Source: Candidatus Wolframiiraptor gerlachensis (lineage in GTDB: Archaea > Thermoproteota > Nitrososphaeria_A > Caldarchaeales > Wolframiiraptoraceae). Taken from it: 64,000 bases of DNA. The position numbers and the translations under genes were made by a program. The stretch is from contig JAJPCT020000022.1 of the NCBI GenBank assembly GCA_021323375.2, forward strand, positions 1 through 64,000. Direction: 5' to 3'. The notes under the pieces are model-generated. The model saw only the letters and a program-made list of their open reading frames with translations. It did no database searches and had not been told where the DNA came from. Shown in pieces: positions 27,187 to 36,693 of the stretch. Position 1 is the first letter of the stretch, and every line of letters begins with the position of its first letter.

Positions 27187-28214
27187 CTCGGCCTCCTGCC
27201 GCTCCTCCAGATAGGAGGATATGTTCCCCTCTCCATTATCACGCGCTCCGTGTCCACAGCTATTCCATGATCCCTCTCAAGCATCTCCTCGGCATCCATT
27301 AGGCTTCTCCCGATGGCAACGAGCTCGCCCTTAAGCGTCATGATTGCGACCGGCGCGTCTCTCGTGACAGTATTCTCGACCTTGGCCACACCGACGACCG
27401 CGAGATTTGCTCCATGGCATATCGCATCAACAGCGGTATCAAGTATGAAGACCTTGGGCATATACTCCACTGCCTCCTCGACAGGTCTTAGAATATCCCT
27501 TAGGCGGCCCTCATTCCCGCTCTCCTTATACTCCATTAGCGCCGCATAGAGGTCCAGTAGTGTGTAGGCCTTCTCCTCGATGAATGGGCCGGCCCTAGTC
27601 CTCCGAAGCTCCTGCATATGGGCGCCGCATCTCAGGTATAGGCCGATATCCTTGCATAGTCTCCGGATATATGTCCCGCCTGAGCAGGCGACTTTCATCA
27701 ACACATTTCTCCCAATCCTCTCGATGAGCTCTATCCTATAGATGATCCTAGTCCTAATCCTCCGCGCGACACTCGACCTCACGGGCGGGACTTGATATAT
27801 CTCGCCCGTGAAGAATCTTAGCGCCCTTCCGAGATCCTCGTCCGATACATCACCATGGAGTCTCATGAGGCAGACATACTCCTTCCCACCTCCCATAACT
27901 GCCCCAGCACACTTCGTTGCTTCATCAACCAATATCGGGAGAACGCCCGAGACTGCCGGGTCGAGTGTTCCGCCGTGGCCAGCCTGCCTAGCGCCGAGAA
28001 GCTCCTTCACAGTAAATGCTACCTCATGGCTCGTCGGTCCACGAGGTTTATCCACATTAACTATACAGGCCCTAAGAAGCTTCTCAAGAGGCCTCTCATA
28101 TGGCGGACAGCCATAGCTGGGATCACTCTCAGCATCAACCCTAACCAGTATCTCGCGCTCAATCTCCCAAGGAGGCTTAGCGGCCTCGAAGATCATCCAC
28201 TTGGAGATTATCAC
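27183..28214 (-). CDS. cbf5: tRNA/rRNA pseudouridine synthase Cbf5
   Basis: 343 residues, GTG start. The catalytic aspartate is in GHGGTLDPAVSGVLPI; NVDKPRGPTSHEVAF is the TruB motif I. The C-terminal PUA domain starts near residue 250 (PKVFILDTAVDAICHGANLAVVGV). Cbf5 is the H/ACA guide RNP enzyme in archaea and can modify tRNA U55 alone. It lies just downstream of rpl14e on the same strand, a conserved archaeal pairing. Confidence 0.97.
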   Translation of the reverse strand: MIISKWMIFEAAKPPWEIEREILVRVDAESDPSYGCPPYERPLEKLLRACIVNVDKPRGPTSHEVAFTVKELLGARQAGHGGTLDPAVSGVLPILVDEATKCAGAVMGGGKEYVCLMRLHGDVSDEDLGRALRFFTGEIYQVPPVRSSVARRIRTRIIYRIELIERIGRNVLMKVACSGGTYIRRLCKDIGLYLRCGAHMQELRRTRAGPFIEEKAYTLLDLYAALMEYKESGNEGRLRDILRPVEEAVEYMPKVFILDTAVDAICHGANLAVVGVAKVENTVTRDAPVAIMTLKGELVAIGRSLMDAEEMLERDHGIAVDTERVIMERGTYPPIWRSGRRPS

Positions 28215-28235
28215 CTCAGCTCAAAAAGGCTTCGT

Positions 28236-28526
28236 CTAGGCCAACGCCTCCAGCTCCACCTTAACCTTGGACTTCATATACTCTATTAGGCCAGCTGCCT
28301 CCAGAGCCTTCATCACCTCCTCGTCGCTAGCGCCCCTTTCGATCTCTATCTTATGAGGCGTGAATGCGAGATGCCTCACGTTAGCCCTCCTCCGCCGGAC
28401 GCCCGTCAACTCCTTCGGCCCGGTCACGAGCACGAAGTTCTTATCAATCACGTCAACTATCACGCACTTCTTCCCCGCCTCCCTACCCGAGACCTTCACA
28501 GCTATCCGGCCTATCTCCTCGATCAT
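28236..28526 (-). CDS. rpl14e: Large ribosomal subunit protein L14e
   Basis: 96 residues, the usual archaeal length. [34 protein letters not shown] is the diagnostic KOW-like N-terminus; [18 protein letters not shown] follows. It binds 23S rRNA of the large subunit. It is 21 bp upstream of cbf5 and probably co-transcribed with it. Confidence 0.97.
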   Translation of the reverse strand: MIEEIGRIAVKVSGREAGKKCVIVDVIDKNFVLVTGPKELTGVRRRRANVRHLAFTPHKIEIERGASDEEVMKALEAAGLIEYMKSKVKVELEALA

Positions 28527-28635
28527 ACCCGCCCTAAAGCGGGCTAAAAATCACTATTTATGAATTGCCGGAAGCCCCGAAAGAAGGCTATAAAAGGCAA
28601 TTCTCTCCAGCCCACTCACTCCAGACAACCATTAC

Positions 28636-29060
28636 TCAATTACTAGTAGAGATAAACAATAGTTTTAGGTATATTGCCGCTATTGCGAGCGCGATTCCTG
28701 CGATCCTCTTAAATGTGATCACCTCGCCCAAGAAAGCTATGCTGAGAAAAACGGTTAATGCCCAAGCTTAGCCTAGCTATCGGCACGATTGTTGTCGCCT
28801 CACCGGCCCTTAGCCCATAGAGCATCGCCACCATGGCGACACATATCAGAACGCCCGAGAGAAATGCGTAGATGACGGTATCCCAATTTAGAGATATTCT
28901 CCACTCCTCCAGAAAACACTCTAGAAGGATGGTCGTTGTAAATGTTGCCAAAACCTCTACAGCATAATAGCTGACTGGTGATGGGCTTAGAGAGATACCT
29001 TTTCCTGAAAAATCACAAAGATCTATGCAGATAAAAGGTCGCCAATGCAAATAATATCTC
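28636..29060 (-). pseudogene. EamA/DMT-type small permease, multiply frameshifted
   Basis: The track ORF 28709..29050 is only the middle. Reading other minus frames, the C-terminus continues as ALTVFLSIAFLGEVITFKRI and IAGIALAIAAIYLK to TGA at 28636-28638, one base out of frame after VPIARLSL. The N-terminus LLFALATFYL lies in a third frame with a stop before FFRK/VIFQEKVS. Together these give a single EamA domain of about 140 residues (COG2510-like), with at least two frame breaks, so it is decayed rather than a single-read error. The original role would be metabolite transport. Confidence 0.72.
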
Positions 29061-29153
29061 AGTCTTAGGGATTTGAGACGTGCTTGGTGCTTCGGGGCTC
29101 AGCGATTTATATTTTGTCCGCCAGCTGTTCGCATCTTATGATGACCAGCGATA

Positions 29154-29675
29154 CTACTTCCTGAGCTTTGCTAGGCTAAGTATCTGCTCGGGCTTCAGCA
29201 CGGAGACGCCGGTATATGCTCCAACAACCTCTATCAGGACTATCCAGTCGGGGTTCTTCAAGTCAACCCGCCTATCAACATTCTTCGCGGCCACCTCTAT
29301 TATCTCGGAGCTCGAGAGCGACGTATGCCTCTTCTCGATTGTTATCCTGAAGCTCTGGCCCTCTGGGATCTTTGATGAAACTCTCTTAACAGCCTCGGCT
29401 ATCATCTCGAGATTCGACTCAACTACTTCCTCTATCGGGATTATCCTCATTAAGCTTCCAACCCTCCAAGGCTCCTCCTCAGCGATTACCTTAACCCTCT
29501 CAATAACCTCGAATGGATCGAGGCTAGTCCTCGCCGTCAATAGGCCCGAGATGCTCGTCATCGAGACCTGGGGCTCACGATCGCCGAGAAACCTTAGCAG
29601 ATCCTCAAGCTCTACCGCTGCGAGGTTTTCCATTCCCCTAGCGGTCGTAACTATGAGATTGAACCTCCTCACCAC
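29154..29675 (-). CDS. THUMP-domain RNA-binding protein (Tan1/THUMPD1-like)
   Basis: 173 residues, GTG start. FNLIVTTARGMENLAAVELEDLL is the N-terminal ferredoxin-like part. The THUMP core follows (SFRITIEKRHTSLSSSEIIEVAAKNV, then WIVLIEVVGAYTGVSVL). There is no methyltransferase or ThiI domain after it, so it resembles Tan1, the partner for tRNA cytidine acetylation, or another tRNA-modification adaptor. It ends near the decayed permease. Confidence 0.85.
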   Translation of the reverse strand: MVRRFNLIVTTARGMENLAAVELEDLLRFLGDREPQVSMTSISGLLTARTSLDPFEVIERVKVIAEEEPWRVGSLMRIIPIEEVVESNLEMIAEAVKRVSSKIPEGQSFRITIEKRHTSLSSSEIIEVAAKNVDRRVDLKNPDWIVLIEVVGAYTGVSVLKPEQILSLAKLRK

Positions 29676-29750
29676 GATAAGAAAAAGCTCATCTCAACAT
29701 ATAAAGATGCAAGCAAGGAGGATGGCCAGAGATCCAAGTGCACGGCAGCA

Positions 29751-30362
29751 TCATGCCTCCGGGAGAGGTGTTAGCTCCACGTTAGGGGTATTCAGCCAGA
29801 TTCCACGCGCCCTGCACTCCTCCACTGCCTCAGGATGAGCCCATAGGGCATAAAATGCCTTAACCACCTTGCCCTTCAACAGCTCCGGCTCATGCCGCAT
29901 TATCGCCTCCAACTTCCTCTCAAGCATCTTAACATGTCTCGGGGCAAGCCTCGTTTTAGCCTCACCGATGATCGTCATCCCACCATCGGATCCATAAATA
30001 TCCAGCTCGATATACGGCCTGACGAGCGGGCTGAGCCTGATCTCGATCCCGCGCTGCCTAAGCCTTAGCTCCATCATCGATCTAGCCTCATCCTCAAGCA
30101 AGATACTAACCTCCTGTATGTGACGAAGAGCATATCGTAATGCCCTCCACATCCTCCTCTGCTCATCGGCCAGCCTAACAACAGCCTCTTCCAACCTTTT
30201 CTGGCCCTCAGTTAATCTCACGACAGCTTCTCTAAGCTCGGCCTGCCCACGCCTAAGATCCTCCAAGCCTATAAGACCGGCGATCGCGTACCTGAACTCC
30301 TCATCCTCTCTTAAAAGCCTTAGAATCCTCGATTTCAAGTTCGCCCTAGAGCCCATTCCCAT
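29751..30362 (-). CDS. DUF3782-like protein with PD-(D/E)XK nuclease-like C-terminus
   Basis: 203 residues from ATG 30362, which is leaderless relative to the TTATAAA element lying inside the longer track ORF. Residues about 40-85 form a coiled coil with short repeats (LREAVVRLTEGQKRLEEAVVRLADEQRR). The C-terminal part shows IELDIYGSDGGMTIIGEAKTRL, the D...ExK arrangement of restriction-type nucleases. The family is abundant in hyperthermophilic archaea with unknown function. Possibilities are DNA/RNA cleavage or an inactive scaffold. Confidence 0.72.
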   Translation of the reverse strand: MGMGSRANLKSRILRLLREDEEFRYAIAGLIGLEDLRRGQAELREAVVRLTEGQKRLEEAVVRLADEQRRMWRALRYALRHIQEVSILLEDEARSMMELRLRQRGIEIRLSPLVRPYIELDIYGSDGGMTIIGEAKTRLAPRHVKMLERKLEAIMRHEPELLKGKVVKAFYALWAHPEAVEECRARGIWLNTPNVELTPLPEA

Positions 30363-30459
30363 CTCGGAGAGGGAAGTATCCAGTTTATAAGGAATCTCTA
30401 TCACCATTCAAGACACTTGGTATGTTAAGCCATTCAAGGAGGATGATTATGTGATGTGT

Positions 30460-31407
30460 TTAGATTTCTGGGACTATGCCGGGTATTCTTGGGAATGGCT
30501 GGACCTCTGCGACGTGCCGCGCTCCAACGATATATGCTATGAAACGCTCTATTCCGAGGCCGGCTCCAGCTGATGGCTTTAGGAGGCCCTCCTTAGCGAG
30601 GTCTAGCAGGATCTTATAGCTTGACTTGTCCAAGCCATCTCGCTCAAGCTTCTTTGCGAGCTTCTCATACTCGTATTCCCGCTCGGCTCCCGAGATCACC
30701 TCGCCATATCCCTCGGGGAGTATTAGGTCGTAGTTCCTCCACTCGCCGGTCTCCAAGTCCTCATAGTCATAGAATTGCCTTGGGATTCCTGTTACCCAGA
30801 TCGGGTCCTCGATCATCCTTGAGACCTCATCTTGCCATGATGCGCCATATTTTTCCTCGAGTTCGCTCATCTTATAGACCTTGAATGGCGTTCGCGGAAT
30901 CCTCAACTCCCTCCCTAGAACCTCCAGCTCGCGGGAGAGATGCTTTTTCACATGCTTTATCGACTCTGTTATGAGCTCCTCGTATATCCTGAAAATGTCC
31001 TGCATTTTAGCATACGCCACCTCGACTTCGAATTGCGTGAACTCATAAAGGTGTCTTCCGGTCGCTGCTCTATCCCTCTTCTCTATCCTTATGTTTGGTG
31101 ATAGGATGAATATCTTCTCCGGGCCTAGGGAGACGAGGACCCGCTTATGAACTATCATGCTCTGCATCGCTGAGACCTTCTCGCCATATATCTCGACCTC
31201 AACCTTCTTCTCTATACTGAATTCCGGGTCGGGCCAGAGCGGGTCCGTGGACTTGGAGAGGATGACTGGAAGTATCCAGTAGAAGCCCTCCTCGAGAAGA
31301 CGCTCCACCATGACCCTGAGTACCTCTGTCTGGATTCTGAGGATCGCCATCTTTCGGTCGCTCATCGGCTTCCTCAAGTCAAGCCCCTCAAGTATTAGCC
31401 CCCTCAT
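30460..31407 (-). CDS. asnA: Archaeal asparagine synthetase A (AspRS/AsnRS-like paralogue)
   Basis: 315 residues, class II tRNA-synthetase catalytic core with no anticodon-binding domain. Motif 2 is RAATGRHLYEFTQFEVEVAY; motif 3 is GAGLGIERFIAYIVGA. Archaeal proteins of this type make asparagine from aspartate, ATP and ammonia. ENPLWPDPEF-like entry (STDPLWPDPEFSIEKK) is typical. An AsnRS is less likely because the OB-fold is absent. It is divergent from the MoeA pair. Confidence 0.86.
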   Translation of the reverse strand: MRGLILEGLDLRKPMSDRKMAILRIQTEVLRVMVERLLEEGFYWILPVILSKSTDPLWPDPEFSIEKKVEVEIYGEKVSAMQSMIVHKRVLVSLGPEKIFILSPNIRIEKRDRAATGRHLYEFTQFEVEVAYAKMQDIFRIYEELITESIKHVKKHLSRELEVLGRELRIPRTPFKVYKMSELEEKYGASWQDEVSRMIEDPIWVTGIPRQFYDYEDLETGEWRNYDLILPEGYGEVISGAEREYEYEKLAKKLERDGLDKSSYKILLDLAKEGLLKPSAGAGLGIERFIAYIVGARHVAEVQPFPRIPGIVPEI

Positions 31408-31574
31408 CTGGTGCTCTGTGATCGAGTTAAGAGCAGTATATTTGTCTTTTTAACGGGCATATCCGTCAGCTGGATGAGGAGTGCGGACCTGTTTATCTTC
31501 TTTCCCGACCATCTGCCGGCGTAGCCGCTGGCGCGAGAGCGTTATAGGCTCGAGGATCATCATAATACTCGTCA

Positions 31575-32849
31575 ATGAGGGAGCGGTTGAAGGGATTCTC
31601 GAGGCTGATTAGCATTGAGCATGCTCGGGAGATTCTGAGGGGCAAGATTACGCATAGGATAGTTGATGTTGAGGAAGTTGATCTTATCGCGGCTGCTGGC
31701 AGGGTCTGCGGCGAGGACATCAGGGCGCCTACAGACTTTCCAGCATATGATAGGAGTGCTGTTGATGGCTATGCTGTCGTGGCCGAGGATACTTTCGGCG
31801 CCTCCCCCACGAATCCCGTGGAGCTTAGGCTCGTCCATAGGATTGAGCTCGGCGCGGATCCATCAAGCCTCCCGGAGATTAGGAGAGGTGAGGCGGCTGA
31901 GATACCGACCGGCGGGCCGATACCGAGGGGCGCGAACGCTGTCGTCCCCCTCGAGCATACTAGGAGGATTAATGGCCGCCTGGAAGTGTATGAGCAGGTG
32001 CGGCCGCTTCAAAACATCTCTAGAAGGGGTGAGGATTATCGAAGTGGCGAGATCGTCTTGAGGAGGGGCTGGCTTATCAAGCCATGGCATATCGCGGCTC
32101 TAGCATCACTTGGCTTCAAGAGCTTGAGAGTTGTTAGGAGACCGCGTGTCGCCATACTCTCATCGGGTGGAGAGCTTGTCGAGCCGGGTGAGAAGCTCGC
32201 TCCAGGCAAGGTGTATAACTGCACCAAGCCCATGATATGGTCCATGCTCGCATTCTATGGCGCCGAGCCAATAGACTTGGGCATCGTCCCAGATGATGTC
32301 GACGTAATCTCCGAGAGAGTTTCGGATGGGCTGGCGATTTCTGATGCTGTGATAGTTACCGGCGGCACAAGTGTTGGGGAGCGGGATCTAGTCCCAGAGG
32401 CAATCTCGAGGATCGGCGAGATCGTGGTTCATGGGCTCGCGATAAGGCCCGGTAAGCCTATGGGCTTCGCGATAGCCTCCGGCAAGCCGGTATTTATGCT
32501 CTCAGGATTCCCCGTCGCGGCGCTGATAGGCTTACAGGAGCTGGTCATCCCAGCCCTAGAGCACATGCTTGGATGCAGGTTCGATCCACCTCCAAGGATA
32601 AGTGGGAGACTTACTAGGAGGGTGGCATCACCGCCAGGGATCAGAACCTATGTCAGGGTTAGGGTCTTCAGGGGCGCTGATGGAGAAGTCTTAATAGAGC
32701 CGCTGAGGGTTACCGGCTCAGGCATACTCTCAACACTCACTCGCGGGAATGGCCTGCTCGTCATCTCGGAGGAGCTTGAGGGCCTTGATGAGGGCTCCGA
32801 GGTTGAGGTCATCCTCCTCTCACCAATCTTCGAAGGTGGTGAGCCTTGA
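31575..32849 (+). CDS. moeA: Molybdopterin molybdenumtransferase MoeA (1)
   Basis: 424 residues. MoeA signatures are in order: FPAYDRSAVDGYAV, EIPTGGPIPRGANAVVPLEHT, VAILSSGGELVEPGEKL, and VTGGTSVGERDLVPEAI with RPGKPMGFAIASGKPVFMLSGFPVAAL. It inserts molybdate or tungstate into adenylylated molybdopterin. The stop overlaps the TTG start of the second MoeA by 4 bp. Two MoeA proteins per genome are common in tungsten-using archaea, one possibly for each metal. Confidence 0.95.
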   Translation: MRERLKGFSRLISIEHAREILRGKITHRIVDVEEVDLIAAAGRVCGEDIRAPTDFPAYDRSAVDGYAVVAEDTFGASPTNPVELRLVHRIELGADPSSLPEIRRGEAAEIPTGGPIPRGANAVVPLEHTRRINGRLEVYEQVRPLQNISRRGEDYRSGEIVLRRGWLIKPWHIAALASLGFKSLRVVRRPRVAILSSGGELVEPGEKLAPGKVYNCTKPMIWSMLAFYGAEPIDLGIVPDDVDVISERVSDGLAISDAVIVTGGTSVGERDLVPEAISRIGEIVVHGLAIRPGKPMGFAIASGKPVFMLSGFPVAALIGLQELVIPALEHMLGCRFDPPPRISGRLTRRVASPPGIRTYVRVRVFRGADGEVLIEPLRVTGSGILSTLTRGNGLLVISEELEGLDEGSEVEVILLSPIFEGGEP

Positions 32850-34777
32850 GAAAGATTTTCCACGAGCTTCCAACACTCCGAGAGGCTCTTGAGCGCGTTC
32901 TTGAAAAGGTCTCCCCTCCCAGGGCCGAGGAAGTAGCTCTAGATGATGCTCTCGGCAGGGTCTTGGCATCCGACGTTTATGCGATGATTGATTCCCCACC
33001 ATTCGATAGATCTCTTGTTGATGGTTATGCTGTTAGGGCCGAGGATACTTATCAGGCTGATGAGGAGAATCCCGTGGAGCTTAAGCTCGTCGGCAGAGTT
33101 GATGTTGGCGAGAGGCCGTGTGTAACAATACGTGAGGGCGAGTGTGCCGAGATCTCGACGGGCGCGCCGATACCGCGTGGCGCGAATGCCGTTGTTATGG
33201 TCGAGTATACGAGCCAATTGGGTGATAGGGTGAGGGTTTTCAGGGCTGTTAGGCCCGGCGAGAATATAGCTCAAGTGGGCTCAGACATCTCCGCGGGAGA
33301 TCTCGTGCTGAGGAGGGGTAGGATGCTGACTGCGAGGGAGATCGCCGTGCTCGCCGGTCTCGGATATTCTAAGGTCATGGTCTATAAGAGGCCGAGGATC
33401 GCGGTCTTCTCTATTGGGAGGGAGCTCGTTAAGCCGGGGCAGCCGCTGGAGCTCGGGAAAATATACGATGTCAACGGCTACTCTATTCTCGGCCTTCTCA
33501 CGGAGCTCGGCCTCACCGCAACATTCAAGGGAATACTGCCCGATGATGAAGAAATAATTCTCAGGAGCCTCAGAGAAGCGTTGGACGAGAATGATGTGGT
33601 GATAACCTCAGGCGGGACATCAGCCGGCCTCGGAGACCTAACTTATAGAGTCTTCGAGAAGCTCGGGAGGGTAATCGTTCATGGGGTTAGGGTTAAGCCT
33701 GGGAAGCCGACGATAATCGCGATCACGCCTGATGGTAGGCTCTTGATCGGGCTACCCGGCTTCCCGCTATCCGCCATGATGATCTTCATCTCCCTAGTTA
33801 AGCCGATACTATTGAGGCTCATGGGCGCTGATGTGGAGGAGCCTGATACTATTCAAGCCGAGGCGGCATTTAGGCTGAACCTCGGCGGGAGGACCCACCT
33901 GATACCTGTGCATCTCATCGAGACCTCTAGGGGTCTTAGGGCTTATCCGATGCTGGGGGACTCGGGCTCAACCTCAGCATTACTCGATGCTGATGGATTC
34001 ATAGAAGTGCCCGGCGAGAAGCAGTATCTTGATGAGGGCGAGGTCGTGGAGGTCAGGCTCCTCAGGAGATACAGGCCTCCGAGCGCCGTGATCATTGGGA
34101 GCCATTGTCCCGCGCTCGACCTGCTGATAGACGTGGCCGGCTTGAGGAATATCAAGATGATAAGCGTCGGCTCACTTGGCGGGTGGTATGCGCTGAAGAG
34201 GGGCGAGGCCGACATCGCTGGAACACATCTCCTCGATGAGGAGACCATGAGATATAACATCCATATGCCGAAGAGGCTCGAGCTCGAGGAGGAGGTCGAG
34301 ATATACGGCGGCTACATCAGGGAGATAGGATTCATAACAGCTCCGGGCAACCCGAAGAATATCAAGGGTTTCGAGGATCTGCTGAGACCCGATGTCGTCT
34401 TCGTCAATAGGGTTCCCGGATCCGGGATAAGGACCTTCACAGATCTCCAGCTTAAGAGGCTTGGGATAATGGATCCGGAGAGGAGGATAAGGGGCTACAC
34501 ATATCAGGTGAGGACTCATACAGCGGTCGCAGCCGCCATCGCTCAAGGAAGAGCTGATGTGGGGATCGCGGTCGGATATGTAGCCAAGATCTATGGCCTC
34601 GAATTCATACATCTCGCGGATGAGAGATTCGACCTCGTCGTTCGCAGAGATAGGCTATACAAGAGCTCTGTTAAGGCGATTCTCGAGGCGCTGGGGAGCA
34701 GAAGCTTCGCTGAAAAGCTGAGCAAGCTACCACATTACAGGATTACGGATGAAACCGGGCGCAGGATCTATCCCTAA
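32846..34777 (+). CDS. MoeA fused to a periplasmic-binding-like domain (2)
   Basis: 643 residues, TTG start coupled to the previous stop. Residues 1-400 repeat the MoeA features (FDRSLVDGYAVRAEDTY, EISTGAPIPRGANAV, SGGTSAGLGDL). Residues about 405-643 form a type II binding-protein-like (COG1910) domain: IIGSHCPALDLLIDVAG, GGWYALKRGEADIAGTHLLDEET, FVNRVPGSGIRTFTDLQLKRL. That domain is thought to sense the oxyanion or a cofactor precursor. No signal peptide is present, so it acts in the cytosol. Confidence 0.93.
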   Translation: MRKIFHELPTLREALERVLEKVSPPRAEEVALDDALGRVLASDVYAMIDSPPFDRSLVDGYAVRAEDTYQADEENPVELKLVGRVDVGERPCVTIREGECAEISTGAPIPRGANAVVMVEYTSQLGDRVRVFRAVRPGENIAQVGSDISAGDLVLRRGRMLTAREIAVLAGLGYSKVMVYKRPRIAVFSIGRELVKPGQPLELGKIYDVNGYSILGLLTELGLTATFKGILPDDEEIILRSLREALDENDVVITSGGTSAGLGDLTYRVFEKLGRVIVHGVRVKPGKPTIIAITPDGRLLIGLPGFPLSAMMIFISLVKPILLRLMGADVEEPDTIQAEAAFRLNLGGRTHLIPVHLIETSRGLRAYPMLGDSGSTSALLDADGFIEVPGEKQYLDEGEVVEVRLLRRYRPPSAVIIGSHCPALDLLIDVAGLRNIKMISVGSLGGWYALKRGEADIAGTHLLDEETMRYNIHMPKRLELEEEVEIYGGYIREIGFITAPGNPKNIKGFEDLLRPDVVFVNRVPGSGIRTFTDLQLKRLGIMDPERRIRGYTYQVRTHTAVAAAIAQGRADVGIAVGYVAKIYGLEFIHLADERFDLVVRRDRLYKSSVKAILEALGSRSFAEKLSKLPHYRITDETGRRIYP

Positions 34778-34806
34778 GAAGAAGGGCTTGGGAGGGAAGT
34801 GAAGAC

Positions 34807-34817
34807 TTTTATATATA
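34807..34817 (+). promoter_or_regulatory. TATA box of the first AOR gene
   Basis: TTTTATATATA centred about 26 bp before the ATG at 34837; a strong element giving a leaderless mRNA separate from the moeA pair. Confidence 0.65.
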
Positions 34818-34836
34818 GCTCCAACATTATTTTTCC

Positions 34837-36660
34837 ATGACATCTATTAGTGGTTATGCGAATAAAATAGCTTGGGTTGATCTCTCGGAGAAGCGCGTTG
34901 AATATCTGGAAGTTGACGAGGATGAGGCTGCGAAGTTTATCGGCGGGAGAGGCCTTGGTGGAAGACTTCTCCTAAAGCATGCTGTTGGCAAGGATCCCCT
35001 ATCACCCGAGAACATTCTAGCGATAATGGTCGGCCCGCTGACCGGCAGCGATGCCCCCCTCTCAAACAGGATCGCCGCTGTCACTCGGTCTCCTCTAACA
35101 GGTGCATTCGCCGATAGCCATTGCGGCGGATATGCTGGTCCGGCGCTCAAGCTCTCGGGCTTCGATGGCGTGGTGCTTGCTGGCGCATCCGATGTGCCAG
35201 TCATACTAGTTGCCAAGAATGGTGAGCTCTTAATTGAGTATGCGGAGGCGCTCTGGGGCAAGACCACATTTGACACATACCAGTCGATTAAGAGAAGGTA
35301 TGGCGCGGAGGCCGTGTTCTATGGCATCGGGCCGGCTGGAGAGAACATGGTGAAGTTCGCGAACATTATGCATTTCAGCAGGTTTGCTCCCGGTGGTAGG
35401 GCTTCCGGGAGATGTGGCACGGGGGCTGTGATGGGGAGCAAGAGGGTTAAGGGGCTCGTCATGCTTCCCGACCTAAAGAAGAAGCCTCGGCCGGCAAACC
35501 CTGACAAGTTCAAAAAGGCGATTGAAGACTCGCTTACAAGAATCAGGGAGAGCAGTGTAACGAGCCCCGGGAAAGGCGGCTTATCCGTCTATGGGACATC
35601 GGTTCTTGTGAACGTGATCAACGAACTGGGGGCATTTCCAACAAGAAACGCGAAGCAGACGATGTTCGAGGAGGCATACTATATCTCGGGTGAGAACCTC
35701 CGTGGAACGATTCTGAGAAGGCAGTGGACATGCTTCATGTGCCCGGTAGCCTGCAAGAGGGAGTCCGAGGTCAAGGATGGGAAGTTCAAGCATGAGAGCG
35801 AGGGGCCCGAATATGAGACTGTATGGGCTCTCGGAGCCATGATCGGCCTCGGCCACATTGAGGCAGTATCGTACCTGAACTATCTCGCAAATCTCTATGG
35901 CCTCGACACGATAGAGCTCGGGAACACCCTTGCAGTCGCATGCGAGGCCTCGGAGAGGGGTCTGATAAAGGATTCTGTGAAATGGGGCGATGCAGACGCC
36001 TTCATCGAGCTCATTAAGAAGATTGCCTATCGCGAGGGCGAGCTCGGAAACCTGCTGGCCGAGGGAGGGGCGAATGCTGCTGAGAGGCTTGGCGCTCCCG
36101 AAATCTCCATGTCGGTGAAGAAGATGAGTATACCAGCATATGACCCGAGAGGCGCTAAGGGCATGGGGCTCACATACGCGACATCAAATAGGGGGGCCTG
36201 CCACCTAAGGGCCTACGCCATCTCCTCCGAGGTCCTCGGCATACCATACAAGACAGATCCACTAGCATATGATGGCAAGGTAGATGTCGTGATATATTTC
36301 GAGAGGCTGTTCGCGGTCATAGATAGCATGACGTTCTGCAAGTTCAGCAGCTTCGCGATGACGAAGGAGGATTACGCCGCCCTCTACTCCGGGCTAACCG
36401 GGATAGAGGTCACGCCAGACGACTTGGACAAGATAGGGGAGAGAATCTGGACTCAAGAGAGATACTTTAACCAGCTTCATGGCTTCTCCCGGAAAGACGA
36501 TATACTGCCGAGAAGGTTCTTTGAGGAGCCATCATCTCATGGCCAGGTCTATGATAGGGAGATGTTCGAGAAGATGCTCGACGAATATTATCGGAAGCAT
36601 GGATACGATCCCGATGGAAGGGTTCCCGAGGAGACCCTGAAAAGCCTTGGAATAATCTAG
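34837..36660 (+). CDS. aor: Aldehyde:ferredoxin oxidoreductase (tungsten/molybdopterin enzyme) 1
   Basis: 607 residues, full length. The N-terminal beta domain starts KIAWVDLSEKRVEY and has FIGGRGLGGRLL. Cluster ligands are CFMCPVACKRE (CxxCxxxC) and a distal Cys in DSMTFCKFSSF. Pterin-binding segments include GRASGRCGTGAVMGSKRVKG and YDPRGAKGMGLTYATSNRGACH. It oxidises aldehydes to acids with reduction of ferredoxin. Flanking MoeA, MoeB and MoaD genes would supply the cofactor. Confidence 0.95.
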   Translation: MTSISGYANKIAWVDLSEKRVEYLEVDEDEAAKFIGGRGLGGRLLLKHAVGKDPLSPENILAIMVGPLTGSDAPLSNRIAAVTRSPLTGAFADSHCGGYAGPALKLSGFDGVVLAGASDVPVILVAKNGELLIEYAEALWGKTTFDTYQSIKRRYGAEAVFYGIGPAGENMVKFANIMHFSRFAPGGRASGRCGTGAVMGSKRVKGLVMLPDLKKKPRPANPDKFKKAIEDSLTRIRESSVTSPGKGGLSVYGTSVLVNVINELGAFPTRNAKQTMFEEAYYISGENLRGTILRRQWTCFMCPVACKRESEVKDGKFKHESEGPEYETVWALGAMIGLGHIEAVSYLNYLANLYGLDTIELGNTLAVACEASERGLIKDSVKWGDADAFIELIKKIAYREGELGNLLAEGGANAAERLGAPEISMSVKKMSIPAYDPRGAKGMGLTYATSNRGACHLRAYAISSEVLGIPYKTDPLAYDGKVDVVIYFERLFAVIDSMTFCKFSSFAMTKEDYAALYSGLTGIEVTPDDLDKIGERIWTQERYFNQLHGFSRKDDILPRRFFEEPSSHGQVYDREMFEKMLDEYYRKHGYDPDGRVPEETLKSLGII

Positions 36661-36674
36661 CCTTCTCCACCCCC

Positions 36675-36693
36675 AATTTTTATTTTATTTTTC
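36675..36693 (+). terminator. T-rich stretch after the AOR gene
   Basis: TTTTTATTTTATTTTT begins 15 bp past the AOR stop. Such T-runs end archaeal transcripts. It overlaps the last codons of the convergent moeB gene. Confidence 0.4.
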
